DNA from: DALYLB01 sp033763135
GTDB taxonomy: Bacteria; Acidobacteriota; Blastocatellia; RBC074
Assembly: GCA_033763135.1 (NCBI GenBank)
Contig: JANRKY010000158.1
Location: 33,033 to 97,032 of the forward strand
Length of the DNA stretch: 64,000 nucleotides
Direction of reading: 5' to 3'
The position numbers and the translations under genes are program-made. The first letter of the stretch is position 1; every line of letters starts with the position of its first letter. Positions 20,720 through 28,946 of the stretch are shown piece after piece. Under the pieces are notes generated by a model. That model was not told the DNA's origin. It saw only the letters and a program-made list of their open reading frames with translations, and made no database searches.

Positions 20720-21571
20720 TCAACTTCTCAGCGCGACGCCGATATAGAAATTTCCGCGGCCGTCCGTCACCAGCTCGTCGAGTTCGCCGGGACTGAGGCT
20801 GGCGGGAAAATCGTGATAGTGCACGGCGAGCTTCTCCTGCGCCGCGAGTTCGAGGACCGCTCGATCGAACTCCGCTTTTTCGGGAAACTGCTCGTTGACG
20901 GCCTGTCGAAGCGTTCGCGTCGAAACGACCGCCCCCGGCGACGACGGCGGAGCGAGGCGCGCGATGGCATCGAGGATCGCCTGCGCGGGATCCGGCGGCG
21001 GGAGCGCGTCCGCTGCCCGGGCCCGCAGATCCGCCAGCAGCGCGGCGACGTCCGCGATCAATTGATCTTCGGAAAGATCGAGTTTCCTTCGAAGAGACGC
21101 GAGAACGTGCTGAAAATAGACGCGCGAATCCGGTGCGCGCGTGGAGAACAGTTCGGAGCGTCCGCCGATCAAGGCCGGCCATTTTCTGACAGCGCCCTCC
21201 TTCACCAACTCATTCAACATCGCGCGCCGTTTGTCTTCGGGAAAATCCTTCAATCGACCATCCGTCTTTTTCACGAGTTCGGCTCGCGTCACCGGGCTTC
21301 CGGCGAGCGCGGCGAGAAGCGTGATGCGGGCGTATTCGTCGAGACGGCGCGTCCAATAGCGTTCGTGTTTGCCGCCATATGGATTGAAGCGGAACACGAG
21401 TTCGCGGCGCTGCAGTTCGGCCAGAATCTCCGTGATTCGCGACTCGGGAAGTTTGAACCGGCCGGATGGGAGCGCCTGCCGCAGCCGACTCTTCGTCAAC
21501 GGCTCTTCGGAGGCGTCAAGCGTTTTAAACAGAACGTCGATCTCTTCGTCGGCAAATAGCTGGGCGCTCAT
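20720..21571 (-). CDS. Multi-winged-helix protein, first gene of the FtsK-nuclease operon
   Basis: This 283-residue protein appears built of three or more winged-helix units: about residues 8-70 ('LTKSRLRQALPSGRFKLPES...ELQRRELVFRF'), 80-150 ('ITLLAALAGSPVTRAELVKK...LVKEGAVRKW') and 205-280 ('VSTRTLRQAVNEQFPEKAEF...'). It ends with an 'HDFPASLSPGELDELV...FYIGVALR' segment. Tandem winged helices point to DNA binding or to a scaffold for the ATPase. No enzymatic motif was seen. It leads the operon, with a good promoter 90 bp upstream, and the next start lies 16 bp after its stop. I do not recognise a named family. Confidence 0.8.
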   Translation of the reverse strand: MSAQLFADEEIDVLFKTLDASEEPLTKSRLRQALPSGRFKLPESRITEILAELQRRELVFRFNPYGGKHERYWTRRLDEYARITLLAALAGSPVTRAELVKKTDGRLKDFPEDKRRAMLNELVKEGAVRKWPALIGGRSELFSTRAPDSRVYFQHVLASLRRKLDLSEDQLIADVAALLADLRARAADALPPPDPAQAILDAIARLAPPSSPGAVVSTRTLRQAVNEQFPEKAEFDRAVLELAAQEKLAVHYHDFPASLSPGELDELVTDGRGNFYIGVALRS

Positions 21572-21663
21572 GATGATGACCTCGCTCGATGGGAAAATCC
21601 GGGATGTGGAGCGGTAGAAGCGATTCGGGGCGCCCTTCCGGACGGAAAGGCCATGACTTTCAC

Positions 21664-21692
21664 ATTATATTCGTCGGGAAATGCGCAAACAA
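21664..21692 (-). promoter_or_regulatory. Sigma-70-type promoter of the wHTH-ATPase-nuclease operon
   Basis: On the minus strand TTGTTT (21692-21687) and a perfect TATAAT (21669-21664) are separated by exactly 17 bp. This puts the transcript start near 21657 and gives a leader of about 85 bases before the winged-helix gene. The DNA is noticeably AT-richer than its surroundings. Confidence 0.6.
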
Positions 21693-21702
21693 GGCGCCCC
21701 TC

Positions 21703-21808
21703 CACCTGGGTACGCACGCGCCCCCGCGTGCGTTCGTGGCGAGGGCGCCCTTCGAACTCAACGGACTCCTGGCCACCGCGCACGCGGGGGCGCGTGCGGG
21801 CCCAGGTG
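21703..21808. repeat. 30-bp inverted repeat flanking the operon promoter
   Basis: The arms at 21703-21732 and 21779-21808 match at 28 of 30 positions; the shared core reads GCACGCGCCCCCGCGTGCG. They are separated by 46 bp. The right arm ends 1 bp before the pyrimidine phosphorylase stop, so the structure may terminate that gene and insulate the next operon. Confidence 0.8.
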
Positions 21809-21809
21809 A

Positions 21810-23111
21810 TCAGAGAACGGCCTTGATCAGCGGGACGGCGGGCAGAGACGCATCGGAGAGCGTGTATGCGGCGCGGAGCCGCGTCTCCATCTCCTCCCAT
21901 TTCGCTTCGTCATTGAAATGGGCCGTCACGAGCGGGTCGCCGGGGCGAAGTTCGTCGCCGAGTTTGGCGTGGATCTGGAGGCCGACGCCGTACTGGATCG
22001 GGTCTTCGAGGCGGCGGCGACCGCCGCCCCAGTCCATGACGACGCGGCCGATCTCGTCGGTTTCGATGCGCGCAACGAAGCCGCCATGTTCCGTCGTCAC
22101 GGTTCGTTGTCGGGTCGCCTGAGGCAATCGCGTCGGATCGTCGCAGACGCGCGGGTCTCCGCCTTGAAGTTCGATGCAGCGGCGAAACCGTTCGAGGGCG
22201 GCGCCGGAGACGATGGCGTCGCGCGCCTGGCTTCGCGCGCGCTCGATGTCGGTCTCGACGCCGCCGACAAGAATCATTCGCGCGGCCAGTTCGATGTTCA
22301 GGTCGGCGAAATCGCCGGCGAGATTGCCGCGCAGACAGTCGATCGCCTCGAAGGTCTCGACCGCGTTGCCGACCCAGCGGCCAAGCGGCTGATTCATATC
22401 AGTGATCAGGGCCGTGACGCGCTTGCCCATGCGGCGGCCGACGGCGGCAAGCATCTCGGCCAGTTTGCGCGAATCGTCGAGTTCGCGCATGAAGGCGCCG
22501 TTGCCCGTCTTGACATCGAGCACGAGGCCGTCGATTCCCTCGGCCAGTTTCTTGGACATGATCGAAGCGACGATGAAGGGGCGAAAGGGGACGGTCGCCG
22601 TCAGATCGCGCAGGGCGTAGAGTTTCTTGTCGGCGGGGGCGATCTCGCGCGTCTGCCCGATCAGCGCGAGGCCGCAGGCCTGCAGCACTTCGCGGAAGCG
22701 ATCGAGCGAGAGATCGGTGCGAAATCCGGGAATGGCTTCGAGCTTGTCGAGCGTCCCACCGGTGTGGGCGAGCGCCCGGCCCGAGATCATCGGCACCGCG
22801 ACGCCGCAGACCGCCGCCACCGGCGCGATCACGAGCGAGGTCTTGTCCCCGACGCCGCCTGTCGAATGCTTGTCGACCTTCGGCGCGGCGATGTGATCAT
22901 GCACGAGGACATCGCCGGAATGGAGCATCTCCTCGACAAGCGCCTGCGTCTCGGCCTCGGTCATCCCGCGCAGAAAGCCCGCCATCAGCCAGGCGGCCAT
23001 CTGGTAATCCGGGATCTCGTCGCGCGTGTATCCGCGAATCAGAAAGGCGATCTCATCCCGGGTCAGCTCGCGGCCGTCCCGCTTCTTTTCGATCAGGTCC
23101 TGGGGTCGCAT
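21810..23111 (-). CDS. pdp: Pyrimidine-nucleoside/thymidine phosphorylase
   Basis: This 433-residue protein begins MRPQDLIEKKRDGREL and shows family hallmarks: the signature 'SGRALAHTGGTLDKLEAIPGF', the phosphate-binding 'KHSTGGVGDKTS' and 'LVLDVKTGNGAFM'. It splits thymidine or uridine with phosphate to give the base and (deoxy)ribose-1-phosphate in nucleoside salvage. Its start overlaps the end of the HAD hydrolase gene by 19 bp, so the two are coupled. Nucleoside catabolism would fit the BMP-type nucleoside importer at 7.3-9.9 kb, though the loci are not adjacent. PyNP and TP cannot be separated with certainty by eye. Confidence 0.92.
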   Translation of the reverse strand: MRPQDLIEKKRDGRELTRDEIAFLIRGYTRDEIPDYQMAAWLMAGFLRGMTEAETQALVEEMLHSGDVLVHDHIAAPKVDKHSTGGVGDKTSLVIAPVAAVCGVAVPMISGRALAHTGGTLDKLEAIPGFRTDLSLDRFREVLQACGLALIGQTREIAPADKKLYALRDLTATVPFRPFIVASIMSKKLAEGIDGLVLDVKTGNGAFMRELDDSRKLAEMLAAVGRRMGKRVTALITDMNQPLGRWVGNAVETFEAIDCLRGNLAGDFADLNIELAARMILVGGVETDIERARSQARDAIVSGAALERFRRCIELQGGDPRVCDDPTRLPQATRQRTVTTEHGGFVARIETDEIGRVVMDWGGGRRRLEDPIQYGVGLQIHAKLGDELRPGDPLVTAHFNDEAKWEEMETRLRAAYTLSDASLPAVPLIKAVL

Positions 23112-23806
23112 AGAGTTTCGAGCAATGCAGGCAGTTCGCGAATGTGGGAGAGCCGGAAGAACTCGCGTCCGACCAGCTCCGCTTCGGGGACGACTTCGTG
23201 CGCCCACGTCGTCTCGTAGGGAATATAAACCGCGCGCCCCCCCATCTCGAGGACGGGGAGAATGTCGGAACGGAGCGAGTTGCCGATCATCAGAAAGCGT
23301 TCCGGCGGAATGGCATGGCGTGCGGCGAGCGTCTCATAGGTCTCCCGCACCTTCGTGCGGACGATCTCGATCGCGCGAAACCGCTCAGCCAGGCCCGAGC
23401 GAATGATCTTGGCCTCCTGTTCGAAGAGGTCTCCCTTGGTGATCAGCATCAGATCATAGGACGGAGCGAGCGCCTCGATGACCTCGACGACGCCATCCAG
23501 CAGCACGACCGGCGCGCGAAGCGCTTCGCGCGCCAGGTCGATCATCTGCCCGATCTCCGCCCCGGAGACCTCTCCGTCGGTCAGCTCGATCGCGGTCTCG
23601 ATCATCGAGAGGGTGAACCCCTTCAGCCCATAGCCGTAATTTTCGAGATTCCGAATCTCGGTCTCGTACATCCGGCTCTCGATCCACGCCGCGTCGTGAT
23701 AGCGCGCGAGAATCTCCACAATCCGGCGCTGCGTGCCGCGATAGATCGGCTCGTTGTGCCAGAGCGTGTCGTCCGCGTCAAAGGCGATTACATCGAACAT
23801 TGCCAT
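23093..23806 (-). CDS. HAD-superfamily hydrolase
   Basis: This 237-residue protein has HAD motif I FDADDTLW with nucleophile and acid/base Asp, motif II Thr/Ser in LMLITKG, the motif III Lys region, and motif IV 'MIGNSLRSDILPVLEMGG'. The helical cap sits between motifs I and II. It is probably a small-molecule phosphatase, possibly of nucleotides or sugar phosphates. The start follows the acyl-CoA dehydrogenase stop with zero spacing, and its end overlaps the phosphorylase start. A nucleotidase role feeding the phosphorylase is plausible but unproven. Confidence 0.88.
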   Translation of the reverse strand: MAMFDVIAFDADDTLWHNEPIYRGTQRRIVEILARYHDAAWIESRMYETEIRNLENYGYGLKGFTLSMIETAIELTDGEVSGAEIGQMIDLAREALRAPVVLLDGVVEVIEALAPSYDLMLITKGDLFEQEAKIIRSGLAERFRAIEIVRTKVRETYETLAARHAIPPERFLMIGNSLRSDILPVLEMGGRAVYIPYETTWAHEVVPEAELVGREFFRLSHIRELPALLETLCDPRT

Positions 23807-24979
23807 CTATTCAAACGCGCTCATCCCGGTAATGTGGCGGCCGATCGCCAATGTGTGCACCTCGTGCGTGCCCTCGTAGGTATAGACCGTTTCGAGGTTG
23901 CTGAGGTGGCGCATGACGCCGTACTCGCCCATGATTCCGTTGCCGCCGAGAATGCTGCGGGCGGTGCGGGCGCAATCGAGGGCCATCGCGACGTTGTTCA
24001 TCTTGGCCATGGAGACGTGCACGGGATCGAGCGTGCCCGCGTCCTTGATCCGACCGAGGCGCAGACAGAGCAGCTGGGCCTTGGTGATCTCGGTGTACAT
24101 CTCGACCAGTTTCTTCTGGGTCAGCTGAAAACTGGCCAGGGGGCGATTGAACTGGATGCGCGTCTTGGAATAGTCGAGCGCGGTCTGAAAACATGCCATT
24201 GCGGCGCCGATCGCGCCCCAGGCGATGCCGTAGCGGGCCTGGGTGAGACACATCAGCGGACTTTTCAATCCGCCGCTTCCCGGCAAGAGGTTCTCTTCGG
24301 GAATCAGCACGTCCTGAAAGAAGAGTTCGGAGGTCACCGAGGCGCGCAGGCTGAGCTTGTGCTTCACCTCGGGCGCGGAGAATCCGGGCGTCCCCCTGGG
24401 AACGATGAAGCCGCGAATCCGGTCATTCTCGTCCTCGACCTTGGCCCAGACGATCGCGATATCGGCGATCGTCCCGTTGGTGATCCAGGCCTTGCTGCCG
24501 TTGAGCACCCAGCCGTCCTTCGTCCGCTTCGCGCGCGTGCGCATGCTTCCCGGGTCCGACCCCGAGTTCGGCTCGGTCAGGCCGAAACAGCCGATGATCT
24601 CGCCCCTGGCCATGCCCGGCAGATAGGCCATCCGCTGCTCTTCGCTGCCGAACGCGAAGATCGGATACATGCAGAGCGAACTCTGCACCGACACAAAGCT
24701 GCGGACGCCCGAATCGCCCGCCTCCAGCTCCTGCGTGACCAAGCCATAGGCGACGTTGTTGATGCCCGCGCAGCCGTACTTCTCCGGCAGGTTCGAGCCG
24801 AGCAGACCGAGCTGCGCGAACTCGGGGATCAGTTCCTTCGGAAACCGCCCCTCCTCATAACAATCGGCGATGATCGGACTGATGCGTTCGGCGACGAACT
24901 GGCGCACGCTGTCGCGCATCATGCGCTCTTCGTCGGTCAGCTCGGAATTGAGATTGAAAAAATCGAGATCTGGTCGCAT
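23807..24979 (-). CDS. gcdH: Glutaryl-CoA dehydrogenase-like acyl-CoA dehydrogenase
   Basis: This 390-residue flavoprotein matches the GCDH branch closely. It has 'VRSFVSVQSSLCMYPIFAFG', including the substrate-binding Arg; 'GCFGLTEPNSGSDPGSM', the FAD-binding part; 'ARSILGGNGIMGEYGVMRH'; and the catalytic Glu in TYEGTHEVHTLAIGR. GCDH oxidises and decarboxylates glutaryl-CoA to crotonyl-CoA in lysine and aromatic degradation. The start at 24979 (MRPDLDFFNL) is chosen by family length. It is the first gene of an ACAD-HAD-phosphorylase unit. The 135 bp upstream, up to IspDF, show no gene. Confidence 0.9.
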   Translation of the reverse strand: MRPDLDFFNLNSELTDEERMMRDSVRQFVAERISPIIADCYEEGRFPKELIPEFAQLGLLGSNLPEKYGCAGINNVAYGLVTQELEAGDSGVRSFVSVQSSLCMYPIFAFGSEEQRMAYLPGMARGEIIGCFGLTEPNSGSDPGSMRTRAKRTKDGWVLNGSKAWITNGTIADIAIVWAKVEDENDRIRGFIVPRGTPGFSAPEVKHKLSLRASVTSELFFQDVLIPEENLLPGSGGLKSPLMCLTQARYGIAWGAIGAAMACFQTALDYSKTRIQFNRPLASFQLTQKKLVEMYTEITKAQLLCLRLGRIKDAGTLDPVHVSMAKMNNVAMALDCARTARSILGGNGIMGEYGVMRHLSNLETVYTYEGTHEVHTLAIGRHITGMSAFE

Positions 24980-25114
24980 TGCTGATGCCTTTCTTCGATG
25001 CCCTTCATTGATAAATGATTGCGTTTCCGGAAGGAGTAGGAAATCACAGCAGCGCCCGTTTCGCAATGGCCTTTTCGCGAGAACGGATCGCTCATTGGTC
25101 AAACCGATCGACGA

Positions 25115-26314
25115 TCAGCGCCGAGCGAGGAGAGCGATGGCCTGCGCGCCGATCGCTTCGCCGCGTCCGACGGCGTCGAGCCCCTCGTTGGTCTTGGCTT
25201 TGAGATTGAGCTGGGCTTCGGCGATCTCCATGACCGCGGCGAGGCGGGCCTTCATGGCGGGAATGTGAGGCGCCATCTTCGGGCGCTCGGCCAGGATCGT
25301 CGCGTCGATGTTGGCGATGCGATATCCGCGTTCGCGAAGCAGGCCGCAGACGTGGCGCAGAAAAACCATGCTGTCAGCGCCCTTCCAGCGAGGGTCCTTG
25401 TCGGAGAAATGGGAGCCGATGTCGCCGAGCCCGGCCGCGCCGAGCAGCGCGTCGGTGATGGCGTGGCTCAGACTGTCGCCGTCGGAGTGGCCGAGCAGCC
25501 CGCGATCGAAGGGAATCTCGACGCCCCCGAGGATCAGTTTGCGCCCTTCGACCAGGCGGTGAATGTCGTTTCCGATGCCGGCGCGGGCGTCGCGGTCCAC
25601 GAGAGTTCGATCGAGATCGGTCTGTTCCATCTGTTCGAAGAGTCGTTCGGCCAGAATCAGATCTTCCGGTGTGGTGATCTTGAGGTTATGGGCGGAGCCC
25701 TCGACGACCGCGACCGCGATCCCGAGCCGCTCGACCAGCAGCGAGTCGTCCGTCGTCATCGCCGAGGCCTGCCCGGCGGCGCGCGCCTCGTGATTGGCGC
25801 GCAGCAGCAGCTCGAAGCGGAACGCCTGCGGCGTCTGCGCCCGCCAGATCCGGCGCCGATCGAGGGTCCGCTCGATCCGCCCGTCCTCGACCTCCTTGAT
25901 CGTGTCGGTCGCCGGCAGCGCGAGAATGGCGGCGCCCGTCTCGCCCGCCTTCTCCAGCACGGCCGTAATCTGCGCCGGCGTCACGAACGGACGCACCGCA
26001 TCGTGAACGGCCACCAGCTCGGGCGCGAACTCCCGCGCCGCTTCCAGCGCATTCAGAATCGAATCGCTCCGCTCCGCGCCGCCCGGCGTCAATCGCACCG
26101 GCTTCCGCAACCCATAGGCCGCAAGCGATTCCCCAAACGAGGCGATCTCCTCCTCGCGAAGCGCCACAATGATCGCCCCAATCGACGGACACGCATCGAA
26201 CCGCCGCATCGTGTGCACCAGAATCGGCGCGCCCGCCACTTCGAGAAATTGTTTCGCAATTTGTCCACCAAACCGGGATCCGCTGCCGGCGGCGGGAAGG
26301 ATGGCGACGTTCAT
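25115..26314 (-). CDS. ispDF: IspDF, bifunctional MEP-pathway enzyme
   Basis: This 399-residue fusion has an N-terminal IspD cytidylyltransferase with 'LPAAGSGSRFGG...KQF', 'TPGGAERSDSI', 'VHDAVRPFV' and 'QTPQAFRFELL'. The C-terminal IspF MECDP synthase has 'GIGNDIHRL', 'LGHSDGDSLSHAITDALLGAAG', 'DIGSHFSDKDP' and 'KTNEGLDAVGRGEAIGAQA'. Together they convert MEP to CDP-ME and later CDP-MEP to the cyclodiphosphate for isoprenoid synthesis, which also feeds hopanoids. A PIN-TRAM protein upstream is a common neighbour. A heptamer array abuts the start codon and no Shine-Dalgarno is visible. Confidence 0.95.
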   Translation of the reverse strand: MNVAILPAAGSGSRFGGQIAKQFLEVAGAPILVHTMRRFDACPSIGAIIVALREEEIASFGESLAAYGLRKPVRLTPGGAERSDSILNALEAAREFAPELVAVHDAVRPFVTPAQITAVLEKAGETGAAILALPATDTIKEVEDGRIERTLDRRRIWRAQTPQAFRFELLLRANHEARAAGQASAMTTDDSLLVERLGIAVAVVEGSAHNLKITTPEDLILAERLFEQMEQTDLDRTLVDRDARAGIGNDIHRLVEGRKLILGGVEIPFDRGLLGHSDGDSLSHAITDALLGAAGLGDIGSHFSDKDPRWKGADSMVFLRHVCGLLRERGYRIANIDATILAERPKMAPHIPAMKARLAAVMEIAEAQLNLKAKTNEGLDAVGRGEAIGAQAIALLARR

Positions 26315-26322
26315 TAAGAAAT

Positions 26323-26408
26323 GATGAAGGAGGAACGATGAATGATGAAGAAGGAATGACGAACGACATCTTCATTCATCGTTCATCATTCATTCTTCAT
26401 CATTCACT
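26323..26408. repeat. Inverted 7-bp array (GATGAAG/GATGAAT word)
   Basis: The left arm is about six heptamers of the type GATGAAG, GAGGAAC, GATGAAT, GACGAAC. The right arm consists of ATTCATC, GTTCATC and CTTCATC. The array fills the whole spacer between the PIN-TRAM stop and the ispDF start. Confidence 0.9.
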
Positions 26409-26410
26409 TG

Positions 26411-27532
26411 TCAGTCCGCCGAGGGCGCGGGAATGGGCGTCGGGCGGGAGGGGCGATCGCGGAAATCGCGGGGCTCGCGGGGCTCCTGCCGGGGTTCGCG
26501 GGTATCTCGCGGCTGCTCTTCGACGCGGCCAAAGATCATCTTGCCGGCCGTGGTCTGCAGAACGCTTGTCACGACCATGTCCACATTCTTTCCGATCAAC
26601 CGGCGCGCGTTATCGACGACGACCATCGTGCCGTCATCCAGATAGGCGACGCCCTGGTTGTACTCCTTGCCCTCCTTGAGAATGAAGACCTTCATGATCT
26701 CCCCGGGCAGGACGACGGGCTTGAGCGCGTTGGCCAGCTCATTGATGTTGAGCACTTCGACGCCCCGCAGATGGGCGACCTTGTTCAGATTGAAATCGTT
26801 CGTGACGATGGGCGCGTTGAGCTGTTTGCCCAATTCGATCAATTTCAGGTCGACTTCGCGGACATTCGGAAAGTCGGCCTCGTGAATCTGCACTTCGAGT
26901 CCGTTGTTCTTCTGAATCCGCTGCAGAATATCGAGACCGCGGCGTCCGCGATTGCGTTTGGCCGAATCGGAAGAGTCCGCGATCTGCTGCAGTTCTCGCA
27001 GAACAAACTGCGGCACCAGGATCACGCCGCCCATGAAGCCCGCCTCAGCGATGTCGGCGACCCGGCCGTCGATGATGACGCTGGTGTCGAGAATCTTGTA
27101 GCTCTTGATCGTCCCGCGATCGCTGAGAATTCCGCCGAGCGCCGAGAGATCCAGATAATCCCCCTTCGCCGCCCCGACCAACAGACCGACATAGGCCATA
27201 AAAAGGGTCAGCGTCAGGGTCAGAAACCCCTTCATCGGTTGATCCCACTGCTGGGCCGTAATCAGAAAGCCCATCAACGAGGCTCCAATGATCCCGAGAA
27301 TCGACCCCACCGCCGCTCCAATCAGGGTCTTGAGCGATGCCTTCCGAATTCGCAGCTCAAAAAAGATGATTCCGCCCGCCAGAAGAAGACCCACCAGCGC
27401 GGAGAGCAGCCGCGCCCCGCCCGGAAACCCGATCTGCTTCACAAAAGAGTCCGGAATCGGCTGGATCATGGCTCCCGCCAACACAAAGACCAGCGTAAAA
27501 ATCGCACGGATAAGAATGATATCTGCTTGCAT
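26411..27532 (-). CDS. Membrane-anchored PIN-TRAM domain protein (YacL-like)
   Basis: This 373-residue protein has four predicted membrane segments in its first about 120 residues. A PIN nuclease domain follows with the acidic cluster 'KILDTSVIIDGRVADI', 'FVLRELQQIAD' and 'IVTNDFNLNKVA', and then a TRAM RNA-binding domain ('YNQGVAYLDDGTMVVVDNARRLIG'). The tail is rich in Arg, Pro and Glu. This is the YacL architecture, found next to ispD in many bacteria and probably an RNA-processing enzyme at the membrane. I chose ATG at 27532 because AGGAAAG lies 9 bases upstream; a GTG at 27541 would sit directly on that site. Confidence 0.9.
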   Translation of the reverse strand: MQADIILIRAIFTLVFVLAGAMIQPIPDSFVKQIGFPGGARLLSALVGLLLAGGIIFFELRIRKASLKTLIGAAVGSILGIIGASLMGFLITAQQWDQPMKGFLTLTLTLFMAYVGLLVGAAKGDYLDLSALGGILSDRGTIKSYKILDTSVIIDGRVADIAEAGFMGGVILVPQFVLRELQQIADSSDSAKRNRGRRGLDILQRIQKNNGLEVQIHEADFPNVREVDLKLIELGKQLNAPIVTNDFNLNKVAHLRGVEVLNINELANALKPVVLPGEIMKVFILKEGKEYNQGVAYLDDGTMVVVDNARRLIGKNVDMVVTSVLQTTAGKMIFGRVEEQPRDTREPRQEPREPRDFRDRPSRPTPIPAPSAD

Positions 27533-27710
27533 ATAACGCACTTTCCTGTCTCAACAGCAAATGCCCGGCCTCAATGACAAATATGGATAGAAAAATATAA
27601 ATAAATCGGAGTGGGCTTTCACTCGCAAAGACAAACTCTGGATTCTGGAAAATTCCCCAACGCCCCCGAATTCTAGCACGAGCAAATAAATAATTGATAG
27701 TTGAGAGTCG

Positions 27711-27824
27711 GAATTGAGAATTGAGAATTGAGAATTGAGAATTGCGGATGTTAACGGACAAGGCAGCGGAGCGCGCAGCGCTCGCGCCAGCCATTCTCAA
27801 TTCTCAATTCTCAATTCTCAATTT
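27711..27824. repeat. Inverted 7-bp array (GAATTGA word)
   Basis: Five GAATTGA units at 27711-27745 pair with AATTCTC units at 27793-27824 across a 46-bp GC-rich spacer. This gives a nearly perfect stem of about 30 bp. The right arm includes the stop codon of the VWA protein gene. Confidence 0.95.
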
Positions 27825-28924
27825 TTCGGGGCATAGTATCCAGTGCGGGTGCGGGCGGCGTAGCCGGCGCGTTTGATGCGAACGCTGAGTTTACGGTAGG
27901 ACCCGTCGCGTTTTTCGTTGGTGGAGAAGAATCCGAGGATGTACTGGGTGCGCAGTTGTTCGGCCAGGCGACTGAACGCGAGGTCGAGTTCGCGGAGGGA
28001 GAGGTCGTCGGTGTCATCGGCGTCGAGTCCCTGAGCGACCTTGGCGCGGAGGACTTCGCCGCCGGTCTCGCTGGTCAGGGTTTCGAGGGCGCGCTCGGCG
28101 GCCAGGTCGCGAAGATTCTGCGAGGGATTGGGGGCGCCGGTATAGATGCCGTAGATCAGCGCGTCTTCCTGCTGCGCCTTGGTCAGCACTTCGAGGAGCC
28201 CCTTGTGGCTGGTGGTGTCTCCGCCGTCGGAGACGATGATGATCACGCGGCGGCCGGTGGCGTCTTTCATGTAATCGGAAGCGAGGAAGACCGCATCGTA
28301 GAGCGAGGTCGCGCCCTGGGCCTTGAGTTGTTTGACGGCATTGACGAGCAGGGGGACCCGGTTGGTGAAGTCCTGAAGCAGCACGACGTCGGTCGAGACG
28401 GCGAAGACGGCGGCGCGATCCTGCGGCCGCAGGATTTTTTCGAAGAACCGGGCGGAGGCGCGCCGCTCGAACTCCAGCCGCCGGGCGACGCTCAAGCTGG
28501 TGTCATAGAGCATGACGATGTTGAGCGGTTGATCGGAGTCGCGCGCGAAATTGGCGATCTCCTGATTGACGCCGTCTTCCATGATCTCGAAATCGCCCGC
28601 CTTGAGATCGATGGGATCGTTGGTGGTCTTTCGAGCGATCGTGGCCACGATGGTGACGAGGTCGCTGTTGATGGTGATCGTCTCGTCCTGCTCCTTCTTC
28701 GGCGGCTGGGGGAGCGACTCGGGAAGGCGGATTTTCGGCTGCGGCAGGTTCGGCTTCTGCTTGCCGGTTCCCTGCCCCTTCGAATCGGGCGACGGCGCCC
28801 GGCCGCTCTGTCCCTGAACGACCGGAATCGCGACAATGATCAAGACGATGATCAGGGCGACTGCCCCAGGGATCCGGGGCCATCGGGCCGCGCTCTTCTG
28901 CTGAAATTGAACTCTCTTCCTCAT
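27818..28924 (-). CDS. Secreted VWFA-related Acidobacterial domain protein
   Basis: This 368-residue protein has an N-terminal membrane or signal segment ('VALIIVLIIVAIPVVQG'), a Pro/Lys-rich linker and a von Willebrand A domain. The MIDAS-type Asp-x-Ser-x-Ser loop is YDTSLSV, with 'GATSLYDAVFLASDYM' and 'IIIVSDGGDTTSHKG'. It ends 'YRKLSVRIKRAGYAARTRTGYYAPKN', the typical tail of the VWFA-related Acidobacterial family. It probably binds a protein partner through a metal site outside the membrane. The start at 28924 follows GGTGGAAG and lies 22 bp after the trmFO stop, so the two may be co-transcribed. Confidence 0.9.
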   Translation of the reverse strand: MRKRVQFQQKSAARWPRIPGAVALIIVLIIVAIPVVQGQSGRAPSPDSKGQGTGKQKPNLPQPKIRLPESLPQPPKKEQDETITINSDLVTIVATIARKTTNDPIDLKAGDFEIMEDGVNQEIANFARDSDQPLNIVMLYDTSLSVARRLEFERRASARFFEKILRPQDRAAVFAVSTDVVLLQDFTNRVPLLVNAVKQLKAQGATSLYDAVFLASDYMKDATGRRVIIIVSDGGDTTSHKGLLEVLTKAQQEDALIYGIYTGAPNPSQNLRDLAAERALETLTSETGGEVLRAKVAQGLDADDTDDLSLRELDLAFSRLAEQLRTQYILGFFSTNEKRDGSYRKLSVRIKRAGYAARTRTGYYAPKN

Positions 28925-28946
28925 TCTTCCACCGTCCCGTGTGTTC

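Noticed and set aside
16827..21571. Assignment to BREX, Dnd/Dpt, Wadjet or a HerA-NurA system
   Set aside because: Marker proteins (PglX/PglZ, DndB-E, JetA-D, a NurA-fold nuclease) are absent. The fused RecB/Cas4-FtsK arrangement does not match those operons.
16827..21571. Prophage or integrative element
   Set aside because: There is no integrase, terminase, capsid or att-like direct repeat, and composition matches the host.
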